From Plumapathes pennacea (taxonomy: Eukaryota > Cnidaria > Anthozoa > Antipatharia > Myriopathidae), in contig OZ038466.1 of NCBI GenBank assembly GCA_964036295.1, forward strand, positions 1,488,001 to 1,552,000: a DNA stretch of 64,000 bases. The letters are read 5' to 3'. A program made the translations under genes and the position numbers. Numbering within the stretch: the stretch's first letter is position 1; every line of letters starts with the position of its first letter. Below the pieces are notes generated by a model. It did no database searches. It saw nothing but the letters and a program-made list of their open reading frames with translations, and was not told where the DNA came from. Positions 33,701 through 45,416 of this stretch are shown piece by piece.

Positions 33701-36700
33701 GTTTTCGTTGGACTAATCATTGACAATAACATTTTCTTGGAATAATAACATAATGGAATTTTTTTGGTAACAAAATAATGAGATTTTCCGGACTGGAATA
33801 ATAGGTAATGGCAATTTTAGAGGTTGGAATAATGACACTTCAATATTCCGGAATAATGGAATTATGAACACACCATTATTCCTCTTCACAATAGCATGAG
33901 TGCATGCTTGGCTCTGGGGAGCATCCTCGTCCCCAGGTCTAATTGTGTAGGCCCTAGGAACGAGGCTGGTGCATAAGCCAATGGGAAAGTGGTATTTGAA
34001 CAAGTTTGTTATATGATGGACTACACAACATATGTTTTGTGGAATTTTTCATTTTGAAAGAACGAAGGCGGAATTTATCCGACGAGATGTGAGGTAAGTT
34101 GCATTTCTTACAGTTAAATATAACATCCTGCTTTAACATGGGACTACAAGGTTCAGAAATGATGTCAGCTCACATACATATAATTTACGTGTAGTTTCAA
34201 AGGGTCAACAAGTCCGAGACGGCTGGTAGCTAAACTGAAATGATTTACAATAGCTTCCGAATAACCTGTACATCAAAATTATTTACAGTTGGCTACGTGG
34301 TACACAGTGAAGGCAGAACATGTGCTGGACAGTGGGTACGCTATGCGCTATATGGTGAGTTATGCAGAGCTTTTTGAATTTTTATCCATCGCGTACCGCG
34401 TAGCCACTGCGTGGCACATTTTTCCGGGCTATCCTATGCAACTGCTTACAGCAAGTTGTTTTATAACTCAATTTTCTACCACATGCCACATAGCCGCTTT
34501 ATATAGTACAGCTTGCGGACAGACTTTGTACACTTCTCAGACTTCTGCATTAGACATTTTGCATGGCCAGTCATTTGTCAGTAATGCTCTAGTGTGGCAT
34601 GGTATTCTGCAATTGCTGCACGACAACTTTGCTAGAGTTTAATCACCCAATATAATCTACACAATCTACAGCTTCTATGGAAGGGGTTGTCAGTGCAACT
34701 GCGGTATACACTATAGATATGCAACACAACTTTATCATGAAACATGAACAGAGTACTGTCTACATTTTCTTCAACAGGTTGATATTTAACTTGTAGCTGG
34801 AGACATTGGAGCTGTCAAGCTTTGGGCATACACATTTTATTAATGGAGTGCACAGTCTGTACAGGTGAGTTATGGACCAAGGAGACAAATGAGGTTCCAT
34901 AATTACAGTACAGAACAAAGCAAGATTCATAAGATAATTATCATTGTATGCCCCAACGAGCTTAGGATTGCACAGCGTGTCTTCATCATTGTGTTATTAG
35001 TTTTTTTCTGGGTTACGAATCAGCACACGGTGATTGGTTCACATTGCCACGTGATATGTGATGACGTAAGGTGACTTCGCGAGCAACTTGAGATGTAGTC
35101 GATTGAATTGTACGTTAATGCTTGTGTATAAAGTTATCTGTATCTCATCCAAACTCAACACCGTTTGGCTTTGTGGAACATGCACGGATAAAGAAGATTT
35201 GGCTTGCGTTCTTAAGTTCACCATCATAGCCGCAAAAAAATGTTTGATTGATTTGATTATGTTGGCTACCGCTACAGGATTGCAAATAACTTTGTTGCCG
35301 CTAATTATTTAGTCTCAACGAACTTTCTGTGGCGACACGAAATACTTCTGGGAAGATATCAGGCTGAAAACAGAACACCAAAGCCATGACGAACTTTAGC
35401 CGTAAACAACGATGATTTATGCTTTACAATGTAAATGATAAATGTTGCCTCCTACATACTGTAGCTGTTTTGTAAAGTTTTTTTGCCGAAAGTATATTCG
35501 TTTTTGAGATGAAAATATTCATTTTCAGGGCCTAAGACTCGACTAATGCGTCTCTGTGAATATATTACATGTGTTATGCTCCGCACGAGCGTGACAGTTG
35601 TCAAAATGCTTCGGCTTATCGTACAGTGCATGTTGAAATATTTCTTCCATTTGATCAAGTAGCCTTTGTTTCGCAGTGGTATTGTATACTAGAAATGAAA
35701 AATACACTGAAATAGTCTTGAACATTGAGTTTGTTAACTAGTCACAAATGACTGAACACGCTTTCAATTTATATTTGTTTCAGAGCGCAAATACTCAAAA
35801 GCCTCACAGAAGAAAAGCATTCAGTAAAAAAAACATACACAAAGTATTGAAGCGAAGGCTAGGTTATTGTGGCCTCTGATTAAAGTGTTCAAAGTCAAAC
35901 TGTCAAAATGGACTGTGCATGAAAAGATAAGTCACGCATTACTCTTTTCTCGCTGGCTAACCTTTCCACCCCTAAGCTCAAAATGCAGAGTTGCTCAATC
36001 TTTAAGAAGCAAGTGTATGAGTGTTGTAATGACAATTTATAGTAATAGGCTTCATTTGAGTAAGGTGTCAAAAGTAAAGTTCTCTATACTGTGTGATATT
36101 TTTCTAGTGAGAAACTGAAAGTCTCTTTTGCGAGTTTTGCTCTTGTCCCTACTTCTTTCCATTTTAGTTTCATCTGGTCTCAACCCCACCCAACGAGTTC
36201 ACTGGCAATGCCAGTCTTGTATTATGGTATATTCCACTGTGAAAAGAATGTGCCAAACCGTATTGACTAAATGTTATGGACCTATCTGGTAACTTGACTA
36301 ATCACAGCAATGCTTTACTTATATATTAATAATTATTTTGTACACTTCACTAGACTTAGACTTTATGTATGATATGCCTTTTTGTTTATTATTTACATCA
36401 ATTTCCTCCTGTACTGTGGTTTTAGATGCCACAGGCTATAAGTATCACATTGTTGGTACCTTTAAAATTTAAAAATATATAACATTCCACCCCATGCCAC
36501 CTCTCCCCACAAATCATTGCTCAGTCAATTTTAAAAAGTCATGTCAAAAACATAATTAACACCAAAAACATCTCAATTTTGGATCATACTAATATTATTA
36601 TATTATAATATATGTAATAATTATTATGTAAACTTTTGTAATAATTGTAGGTACTTTAATCAACAGGTGTTTGTAACTTGGTTTCGACAACTCCCAACAA

Positions 36701-38700
36701 TATTAAAATTCCATGTTTATCACCTGGCAATAGACTTCATGATTTATGGCCAGAAAACATATGTGGCCTCTGAGGTCAGTGTACTGCAAGAACAGATTGA
36801 AGAAGGGTTTCATACTCAATAAGCCTCATTTTGAAACAGACATCAGGCATCTCAGAAGCAGTGTAATTTACTAGTGTCTTCAGAAGTCTGCAAAGATACT
36901 GACAGAGAAATAGAACCTCTGCATAAACCATGTAAATTACCCCATCAAACCAAACCAGAGTGTATCAATAACCAGTTTTGATTCTAAAATATTTTCTATT
37001 GGACTAAACACATTTTCAAAAGTAAAAAATAAAAATAAAAGAGGTTCAGTATATTGTTTGATTATGTGGCTTAGCTTGGCTTAATTATTATTCAATTATT
37101 TTCAAGCATTGACCATCTCCTTAATGGGAACATTTCCTCTCCTATCGTAAGAAAATAAGTGCTAACAAACTTTTAGTACAATTTGTGCGAGGGTTATAGT
37201 CAGTGGTAGAGGAAACGGGGAAATAATGTATAACGTCAATGTTTTCGGTACTAAACATTCGCATGCGATGTTGGTAAATATTGATATAAGGCTGCCCTCC
37301 CGGGGAATTGACACTGCTCAGGCATAATTTACCTCAACTACAATATATACGCCTAACAGGAAGCTTTGTTTGATGGCATAAACGTTCCATTTAGTTTTCC
37401 CCAGTGGTAAATGTGGTTTACTTTCTGCCAAGTCCGTCTCGCGTTAACTTATGTAAATCCTGTCGTGTCACTCACGTAGAGGTTTAGTTTCTGCTAAGTA
37501 AATTTGTAGAACAAACAAAATGATTATGACTTGGCAGTCTTTCGCAATCACGCGTCACCAAATGTAAACAAACCAATTTTTTTCAGGACTAGTGAAAGCA
37601 GTCGTTGCTTTCTTTTCACTTGTTTGAATGACGTTTGCGTCTTGCTGACTTGGGTGGCAACATGCACTAATGAAATGGTATATTTTATGAAGAAACTACT
37701 CAGACGAGTAGAATTGAATAAAGTAGTGCGGGTTCTCCTAGGCAGTACACTAAAGCTTTTGAAGCCCGGGAATGTTTAATGGCTCGTAAAGACTGTGAAA
37801 GAATAGGAGCTCAGTGTCACACGTAAAAACAATGTTACAAAAAGCCGCACATCGCTCTCTGCAATGCAGAAAGTTTCTTTACTTAATTAAGGTGTAAGAG
37901 ACTAAATCCAACGACAGACCTTGAAGAGCATCGGTCATCTCTAGAGCTCCACTGCATTTTGAAACTTTCGGCAAAGAGTTTCCAGCGGTTCGGCGGCGGG
38001 GACATTATTATTGTTGTTTATTTTTAGTCACGCTATTTCACTTCTATGTCCGTGTAAAAGTTTGAATAAAATATTTGAAATATTTTGTAAGTTAAAACAT
38101 AGCAAGATGCTATGTTGAGCAAAGCCAGCGCGATGTACGAACATGATACAAAGGTAGTGAAGTAATGTTATACTTACATAGGACATCAAGGTTTACCACG
38201 CTCTTAATTCCCCTTATGTCTTCTTTAGTCTTCAGTTTACAGATATAACTCCCACTATCAGTCCTCTTAACATCGGAAATGATCAGAGTTGCGTTTTCAG
38301 TATCGCTGACGTTAAAGCGTGGAAAGTCGGGATACACAAGAGGCTTGCCCGATGGGGAATCCTTTTCTGCTATGGTCTCCACAGTTTTCACGTAAAGCCA
38401 TTCCAACTCGTGGAATGATTCACCTTGCAGGTCGTAGTCCCATTTTAATTCGGCGATTCTTCCCTCTACAGCTTCTGTTGTGTCGTTTGGTTTTTGAATC
38501 CAGCGGAGAGAGTTTACTGACGCAAAAGGGAGGTTGGATTTGAATCAGTTAAGAAAATATACATTGTACAAACATAGGACCTATTCAAAACAGAAGGATA
38601 ACCTCAGAAACAACTTACCCGTGTGTGCTGAATAAGAAAACGCGACCGAAAGAAATAATATCCAGTCTCTATATCGTCGAGATTCCTTTTCCTGCCGCAT
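25193..38700 (-). CDS. Gene D: eleven-Ig SEA-EGF transmembrane receptor without kinase
   Basis: Eighteen exons, in transcript order: 38619-38700, 38178-38516, 32922-33185, 32548-32817, 31873-32187, 31120-31374, 30655-30915, 30174-30443, 29456-29719, 28398-28658, 27884-28141, 27356-27598, 26945-27066, 26616-26677, 26237-26415, 25757-25855, 25474-25581, 25193-25335. The total is 3795 nt, 1264 codons plus stop, and all phases fit. Order: signal peptide (WILFLSVAFS core); Cys-poor V-like domain; two canonical Ig domains; one Ig-like domain with odd cysteines; six Ig domains as three alternating pairs; one canonical Ig; SEA (KLSKGSIIADF); EGF-like (KCSCKNGGTCKQGKCDC); helix MIIIVVVFLLAVVCLGCL; tail of about 55 residues with no tyrosine. 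Many N-glycosylation sequons. It is expected at the cell surface as an adhesion or recognition molecule. The lack of a kinase is real in this assembly: the stop codon is followed by a polyA signal, and no kinase exon lies downstream on this strand. Confidence 0.88.
25757..27066 (-). other. Gene D SEA and EGF-like exons
   Basis: SEA exons 26945-27066, 26616-26677 and 26237-26415 have phases 1-0, 0-2, 2-1, identical to gene C. The motif SKGSIIADF carries the G-S cleavage-type site. A Pro/Thr linker (PTTPTPT) follows. EGF-like exon 25757-25855 has six cysteines (C-x-C-x5-C-x4-C-x-C-x8-C). A 29-nt poly-A run at 26523-26551 lies in the intron between SEA exons two and three. Confidence 0.85.
27755..27788 (+). 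repeat. (CT)n microsatellite
   Basis: About 34 bases of CT repeats in a gene D intron. Confidence 0.95.
28250..28297 (+). repeat. Fragment of the tRNA-like repeat found at 63623-63720
   Basis: CGCAGTTATGAAGCAACTCA and the following AGCACTTGCAAGGACAGCCC resemble 63623-63668. It stops before the T-arm-like part. Confidence 0.55.
28798..29440. other. Gene D intron, no recognised feature
   Basis: Part of the intron 28659-29455. Two patches share AAATCTTGTGTCTGAATTTC (near 28846 and 28927), a small local duplication. Nothing else was seen. Confidence 0.5.
31873..33185 (-). other. Gene D Ig domains 2-4, including an odd-cysteine domain
   Basis: 32922-33185 (FECTTEGNPEP ... YLCVPVN) and 32548-32817 (LFCNASGDPKPSLKW ... 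YHCTATN) are canonical. 31873-32187 encodes 105 residues with TKCQ, GCNVS, LCNGS and FSCLPEN but no cysteine in the usual B-strand place (FFYSAEA), so a different disulfide pattern is likely. No equivalent of this exon was found in gene E. Confidence 0.82.
32251..32361. repeat. Small MITE, 111 bp, perfect 16-bp TIRs
   Basis: CGTTTTAAACGTCGCT at 32251-32266 is matched exactly by its reverse complement at 32346-32361. It lies in the intron between gene D exons at 32187 and 32548. Confidence 0.8.
33372..33518. repeat. MITE-like inverted repeat, 147 bp
   Basis: GGAAAATGTACGATGAATC (33372 on) and the reverse complement of GATTCATCGTACGTTTTCC (to 33518) form arms of about 50 bases with mismatches. 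In gene D intron 2. Confidence 0.8.
33700..33860 (+). repeat. GGAATAATG-rich degenerate repeat
   Basis: Repeated TGGAATAATG / GGAATAATGG motifs over about 150 bases in gene D intron 2. Confidence 0.55.
34970..36210. repeat. Composite interspersed repeat in gene D intron 2
   Basis: 34990-35200 and 35380-35760 match 50520-50880 in the same orientation (ACACGGTGATTGGTT, CCAAACTCAACACC, TTTCGCAGTGGT). 35870-36200 is the reverse complement of about 51690-52030. No coding content was recognised. The rest of the 5 kb intron (36211-38177) is AT-rich with no feature seen. Confidence 0.65.
38178..38700 (-). other. Gene D signal peptide and N-terminal V-like domain
   Basis: The 82-nt exon 38619-38700 encodes M1 to about residue 27. 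Exon 38178-38516 encodes a 113-residue domain with AELKWDYDLQG in place of the first Ig cysteine and YICKLK for the second. The layout is the same as in genes C and E. ATG at 38698-38700 is the first in frame. Confidence 0.85.
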
Positions 38701-40613
38701 CTCAAACTTATGTTTTCCACAGCGGCGTGGCACTTCCTACACCGTTCTATTTCCTGATGCAATACTCGCTTGGGATTGTGGGGTTGATCGTTCGGAAGTC
38801 TTGTCTGCTCTTAAAACAGAAAATCGCCGTGTGGGACCAGCAATTATCGAACTGACATTTGGGCAGGATGGCCTGGCGATTGTTGGCAGCAATCTAACCT
38901 GCTACCGGGTTGTCTTGCTTGCCAGTTTTATTTCTCAATACTGAATAAACAACCCTTGCTTTGCCAAAAACGTATGTTAAACCTCGCTGATCTTTTATTA
39001 TCATGTTAATGGTTACAGCAATTAAAAGCGAACCGCATGTCTTGACGTGGAAACAAATTTCCTTTCTACAATTATTGGTAATATTTCTGCCCTGCCAAAA
39101 AGACGCATAAACTTTTAGAGCTTTTTCAAATTCAATATACCCGTTAAAAAAGTGTTTGTTTTTCAAGTGACATGACTCGGTAAGTTCGATTTGCCGTTGA
39201 CACGACATCATCGAAAAACTCAAAACGTTTGCTGCGTTCTGGTTTGACTATATACCGTTGGGTCTTTTTGTTTAATTTAGTATTTTGTTATGCAGTACAT
39301 CTGTAATTCTGCCTTGTCTATTGTATGCAGCGGCAGAACACATCATTCATGAGTCGTGGCAGCTGCTTGTCGGACAATAATTGTTAGGGCGTGTGTGTAC
39401 CTTAGTTTATTCGACATTGACACTTCCGTCGCTGTTTCAACAGAAAAAAAAAATAGAATTCTGCTTGCCAAAATAGGCCAAGTTGACAAATGGAAATAAT
39501 TTTTTTTTCTGTTTTAAGCTAATGGACTATTTAATGTAATGAGTTTAATGTAAGAACTGTTCGGAGTGGCTTCTTTCATTTGGTAAGCAGAACCTGCTCA
39601 AAATGTAATTCTGAAGGTCTTTACATATCGCTTGTACGATCGCCTTGTTGGGAGATAAAGCAAAACAATTTTTAGTTGGAAATTAAGATATATTATCATT
39701 TGGGGAGGGGAGGGAGGGGGGGTGTTGTAAACCCCAACATGGCCGACATCTCGACGGACGTCTTTTTGAACCGCAACATGGCTGAGATTTCGACGAACGT
39801 CTTTGCGTTAACCCAACATGCTAGACATGCTAGGGCAATGGAGTACGAACAACTATTACACACAATTGAATGCTACTGTTGTTGCTACATTTCTATTATT
39901 GTCGATATAAACGTGAGCGTTTCAGTTGGTTTTACTGGTGTATCACCTGGTTTGACATTTGCTCAACTAAAATACACCATAATTGGAGTTTGTACACTTT
40001 ACAGTAATATGTAAAAAAACGTATTTACGTGTGAGAAGTTAAAAATGACTACAAGTTAAAAATATAAGTAGTAGTAATTCCTTCGATATAAGTCTTGCAT
40101 CGTGACGCTACTACTACACAGCAACAAATTCAGTGCTCTCTTGTTACGAGCGTTTCAACTAAAAACAGCTCTCAACAAGCGCCTACAACATTGTTTCCTG
40201 TGACGTTTACGATAAATTTTTTTTGATTTCACAGAAAAAAGTACATTTTTACATGTAAAAGCTATGTAAACTACAAAAATTACAACACTTGGTGGACTTT
40301 CTGTTTTACTAGATGCGGTATGAGTTCACACGATATTGTTCTTGTCTAACAAGTTTACTAATTTACTAAGAGGAGTACGGCGTTACGTAAACAAAAAAAA
40401 TACCTCACTTGGTGACTTTCTCTTTTACTAGCTGGTGCGTTATGAGTTTGTTCACACGATAATGTTCGTGTCTAACAAGTTTACTAATTACTGAGAAAAC
40501 TAAAAATTCGAAGTATTTTGATACTGCAGTCTAAACTGTAAACGTAGACAAAAGTAATGCACTCTGAAAACGGCATGTGCCGCACTTCCGTCTTGAAGCT
40601 CGACGTCGCTGAT
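38701..40613. other. DNA between gene D start and gene F end
   Basis: No gene recognised. It contains two copies of an ~38-bp unit (AACATGGCCGACATCTCGAC, from about 39736, and again from about 39774). A tandem pair of ~110-bp units at 40262-40375 and 40388-40500 shares TTTTACTAG and TCTAACAAGTTTACTAAT. The promoter of gene D and the 3' UTR of gene F should lie here. Confidence 0.5.
40262..40500. repeat. Tandem duplicate of an ~110-bp unit
   Basis: Both units carry CACTTGGTG..ACTTTCT, TTTTACTAG, GAGTT..TTCACACGATA and TGTCTAACAAGTTTACTAAT. Confidence 0.7.
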
Positions 40614-43600
40614 TTACCCGAGCAGGTCCTCCACGTTCTCATACAACTTCTTGTCGTATTTTTTCATGTCAATGAGAAACTAAAGTAGAAGAAAATCCAC
40701 ACAGGGATAATCTCAACTAAGAATAAAACCTGAATAAAAAGAAATTAAGTTAAAACTACTAGTACTAGTTAATTATATATAATAACTAAACCTATTGTTT
40801 CAGTTTATTCGGTAAAATAATTATTGCAAAAGTGTGAAAACAAACTTATAATTTAACAGCAGCTTTTTCAAATTTATTTTCAAAATGGAATATACCTGGC
40901 GCACTTCAAACAAAGTTGTATGGTAATAGGAAAGAATAAGAGAGAGCTATATGACGTAAAGCTGTGCTGAAAAAACGTAGGATACATTTTAAGCCTTACG
41001 ATTGTTTAAATATGTCTTTCGCATCAAAGGATTTGAACCGATGCTGGCTGATCAGGAGAAACTGCAGTCTAGATTGTTCAGTGAGCCACAGCAAGGATCA
41101 TAATAAGTTAAAGTGCTCAAACTAACTTTATACTGGCGAACAAGGTTGATATTCCCCGCCGCATATCATTTATCACTTTACGTCAGATTACGAACCTTGT
41201 GTCTTTTCTCCAGGCCTCTCATCCTGTTTTTGAGAGATTCAAAACTCGGCCGTCGATCGTCGCTCTCCCTCCAGCACTCCAACATGATCACATACCTGCA
41301 ATTTACAGATATTATTTTTCACAGTGAAGTTTTTAAAATACCTGAGTATAACAAAATATTTGTATGCTATTCGGTCACGTGTCACGATTCCACCAATCAC
41401 GCGCAGGAGGAAATATTTGATGGGTCATAACTGTGTATATCAAAATATATGTATGTATGTTGTAGATGTGTGTGCATGGTACTGAGTTTGCTACTGCACT
41501 AACTTACTTTTGAATAGGAATTGTATCTTTTTGCCGTGTTATAGTATATTAGGTGTATAGTGCTTTCGATAAATATATGTTTGACCTTCATTATATGAAT
41601 AGTCAAAGAACTTTTAAAAGTTCCTAAACACTGCACACCATTGATATGGAGGATTGATATCTTTGTATATCTCTTGACCAACTTTGCGTAACATATATCT
41701 CACTGACATCCACACGGATCCGTTGTCCTGATTTTGTAATACTGCATGATTATATAGTCAGATTTTTTAAAATTAAATCAGTGAAAAGTATGTAACAGCT
41801 GTGATTTGACTCACAATTCGTCGTCCAGATGTGCTGGTTTGGGCATTCTGTAGCCCTGCTGTAACAACTCGGCAAGTTTTCGTCGGTCGATCTTCGGATA
41901 AGGACACCCGCCTGTCCAAGGGAAGAAAAAAAAAAATGCCATCAAGATTTTCACTAGAGACGAGGTTCTTATGCTTATGAAAATCACGCTTTAGAAAAAA
42001 ATATTCACCGAGAGGTTATTTACCCAAGAGTAGCAAGAGGCAATTATTAATAAAGCATGCAATTGGTCATTGGTAATAAGGAAAAATAAAACAGAAAATT
42101 AGAACATAATTATTGATGAAATGAAAATTGATCTTTAATGGTGAAATCAGTAATTTAACCGTCCTTTCAAATTTCGAGTCTCGGAAACCGTAATACAAAA
42201 TCGAATTTCATATGTGAAGCGAAAGAGTCTCCACTTACCAACTGTGAATATCTCAAAGAGAACAACGCCATAGCTCCAGCTGAAACGATTATAGAAAGTT
42301 TCAATATTTTTTCACCCAACCACGTTCAAGGTCTATTTTTCAACATTGTGATGCTATTCATCCTGTGTATAACATGCCATCTGGGTCGCGACTCTTATCT
42401 AAAATTGAATAACACTGCAGTTACGGCAGGGGCACATGCCGTTGTGCGTCCTACTGGTTATCACCCCTAAACTCTCAAGACTTGTATAATTTGTATACTT
42501 ACACGTCACTTTTTGTCGAATACGTTCCATATAGCAAAGCTTCGTAGGCCGTCCATTTAACAGGCAGTCGCCCCTGAGTTTTAACATCATAAAACAGTCA
42601 AACACTGAGACCGTAATCTAGAAAATTGGTTGAATAGTTTATAGCTTTCCGTCGATAACTCGTTACACCTTTTCATATCAAATTGACTAGTTTTCTCATC
42701 ACTTTGTTCCTTTTTATCTGCGGGATAAGTCAAATTGTTATAAACTTGCCTTAGTTTTCTTCTGATAAATGTCTTCCTGGTGTACATCTCTTGCCATACC
42801 GAAGTCCGTCACTTTGCAGGTCTCTTGCTCACCAACCAACACATTTCTAGCAGCGAGGTCTCGGTGTACGATCTCGTAAAAAGAAACTACGTCGTTCGTT
42901 TTACCTTGCTTGAAGACAGGAAACTCATCCCATCAGCCACCTGCCAAGCAAACTTCATCAGCTGCTGTGACGTCAGGTTCGTCTTGGGTTTAACATCCGG
43001 GTCCTTGTAGTAAGTGTCGTTTAGTCCTCGGCTCTTCCTCAGGTATCCCAACAGGTCTCCATACGGGACATACTCGATGATCATCATAAGAGTTTCAGTG
43101 AAAACCACGGGATGCATTGTGACCACACAAAATGATTCCTGCAATTTTCGCTTTTTCTGCAGAACCAGTTTTAAAAATATTTCAATAATTTCTTACCCGA
43201 TGTAGTGACGCATCCCAACAACTTGATGACGTGCGGATGAGTTGGAAGCGTCTTCATTATCTCCAGTTCTGACAACAAGTCTTTTCTGTCGGAAGCAGGG
43301 GCGTTTTCTACGAAAGAAAGGCATGTTAAAGAATTCCTAAAATTATGCTCTGGGGAAAATGGAATTATTTTCTCAAGAAGGTACGATGTAGCCCTATAAG
43401 TGACAATTATGCATAAAATGAATATCGTACTCATTAATAACGTACGACTACTGTTTCTGAGTTTGGTCAATTCGCATTTGTTCCAGCTGTCATCTATCTA
43501 AAAAATCAGAAATAGCGGAGAAATTTTACTATTTTTTGTCAATTTTCTAAAATAATCATGCATAGAACGATGAATAGGTACTAACTTCAATTGTTTGTTT

Positions 43601-43960
43601 GTTTTTTAATCATAGACTGAAACAAAAGACTCAAAAGAGTTGTAAGCACAAGAAACGGAAATTTTAAAACCAGCTTCTATTAGCCTATAGTAGCAAAGAT
43701 GATATAAGTCACTTACCTTTTAACATTTTAACAGCCACAGTTTTTTTACCTCGGCTTCCTCTCAGGTTAACAACTGTTGCCTTGGCAACCTGACCAAATG
43801 TTCCCTTTCCAGTGACTTTTTCGACCGTCAGACTTTCCTTCGGCACTTCCCAAGATCGAGTTTGAGGGGAGAGACTCCTGTACACATTGACCTGAGGCTG
43901 AATTTCTGTTGCGGGCGAGCGTCTTGTCTCATCAAGAGACGCGTAGTCGCGCCTTGAGTT
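40614..43960 (-). pseudogene. Gene F: orphan receptor tyrosine kinase copy, probably broken
   Basis: Exons by homology to gene A: 43717-43960, 43197-43307, 42905-43095, 42750-42872, 42503-42573, 42239-42279, 41815-41911, 41196-41295, 40614-40679. The middle seven exons have exactly the gene A lengths (111, 191, 123, 71, 41, 97, 100). The kinase motifs are intact ([54 protein letters not shown] stop). Faults: the acceptor of the 191-nt exon is TG instead of AG (43096-43097). The next intron (42873-42904) is only 32 nt and has an in-frame TAG if read through. No membrane helix or ectodomain was found upstream, where transposable elements sit. The exon 42750-42872 ends in a GC donor (GCAAGT), which can be functional. 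It could still make a truncated protein, but a decaying duplicate is more likely. Confidence 0.75.
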
Positions 43961-44378
43961 CTCTTACGAAAATGGAAGTCTTTCGTCATCCGGGGGGTAG
44001 GCTTTTGTACATTATGCCTATATTTTTCACTAAAATGCTAATGCTTAATGCTCAAGTTTTCCACTAAAATGCTTGGCAGAGGACTCAAAAAATGCTGGTC
44101 CTTTTTGTTCGCTTTCTCACTCTATTAAGTTATTTTACAATGATCATTTTGAAAGTAGCAACAAAATAACGATAAATGTAAACTTTAAAACGGAGAAGTA
44201 ATATGCAAAGCAACTAACATGCTTAGAAAATCATGCGGTCGAATTCACTATAATCCCCGAGCGAAGCGAGGGTAATGATCACGACGCTAATGCAGCAAAA
44301 TCGCATTATGTGGAGACTCCAAGCGGGTCGCCAACTTGAAATTTAATGTTCGTCTGTCAGTCTGTCAGTCAGTCTGGC

Positions 44379-45237
44379 AATCTCGTACCCAGACTCTTCC
44401 GCTGTCTTACGGCGCATGCTCGACGAAAACGAAAGACTCTGGAACAGACTGATGTTTAGGCGATCCTGATTGGTTATTTCAAACAATGCAAATACGACCG
44501 GAATATCAGCCGGAATTACCAGCGGGCAAACATGGCAGAGTTTTTCACCGGGAACGATGAAGTTTGCAGGCACCCAGCTGATTGCATCTGCATCAGGAAG
44601 CAAATATAACCAGATACAGCAGTTAACTAGAGTGCAACTTGACCCAATGATGGCTTTGCTACCAAATTCTGGCCTTGTTGTATTTAATTGTCACATTCGC
44701 GATCGAGCGCTGTTTGACAGCAATCGCTTCTCTGATTTTTAAACGAAGGAAGGATCCGTCCTGTCGGTACATTATGTCTTCATGTAACTTTGAAGCACAT
44801 TTCTGTCAGTTACAGAACCAGTTGAGAGCGACGAAGCCTTTAGATATTTCTACATGTGCCATGCTGTCGGGTCGGTTTATAATTGTGTTATGGTCCCGGT
44901 TGTTGTGGTACTGAATTGTTTTCTGTGCTTTGTATTTATGCCATGTGTGCAAATTGTGTGTAACATTCTTCGCGGGTACAAATTGAACATGTAAACATGA
45001 ATACGATCTGTCTTCTAAAACTTGATGCCGTTTTTCTTTAATAATGTAGGGGTCTTTTTATTCACTTTTAAGCCCTTTTCACACAGTTGCGTAAAACCAA
45101 AATGAGTTTTGCCCGTGGGCATGCGCAGTTTAACCGGAAGTCCGCTATTTATGGACTGAAAATCTGGTCTGTTCCATAGTCTTTCGTTTTCGTCGAGCAT
45201 GCGCCGTAAGACAGCGAAAGAGTCTGGGTACGAGATT
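44379..45237. mobile_element. TIR element, 859 bp, upstream of gene F
   Basis: AATCTCGTACCCAGACTC at 44379 and its reverse complement ending at 45237 form inverted arms of about 70 bases (also TACGGCGCATGCTCGACG). They are flanked by near-identical GTCAGTCTGGC (44368-44378) and GTCAGTCTGTC (45238-45248), a possible target duplication, although the flank itself is a GTCT repeat. No transposase. Confidence 0.6.
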
Positions 45238-45416
45238 GTCAGTCTGTCGGGGCCGGGAGGTGAAAGAGCCTGGGAACGAGATTGGACTGCCCACTGTTGT
45301 ACTAGTTCCAGGTCCCCTCGGTCATTTTTTCCAAACAAAAAGTAAATGAATCGTCGCCAAGAAACTTCTGCTGGCTGGCACGCCGAAAAGCCGCCACGGC
45401 GCTTCTGGCGTTACAT

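Noticed and set aside
34289-34642. 117-codon open frame on the plus strand
   Set aside because: Lies in gene D intron 2 on the other strand, among repeats; not like any family I know and no clear splice or start context.
25193-43960. Genes D and F as one receptor kinase gene
   Set aside because: Transcription runs from F to D, so the kinase and its stop codon would precede the signal peptide of D.
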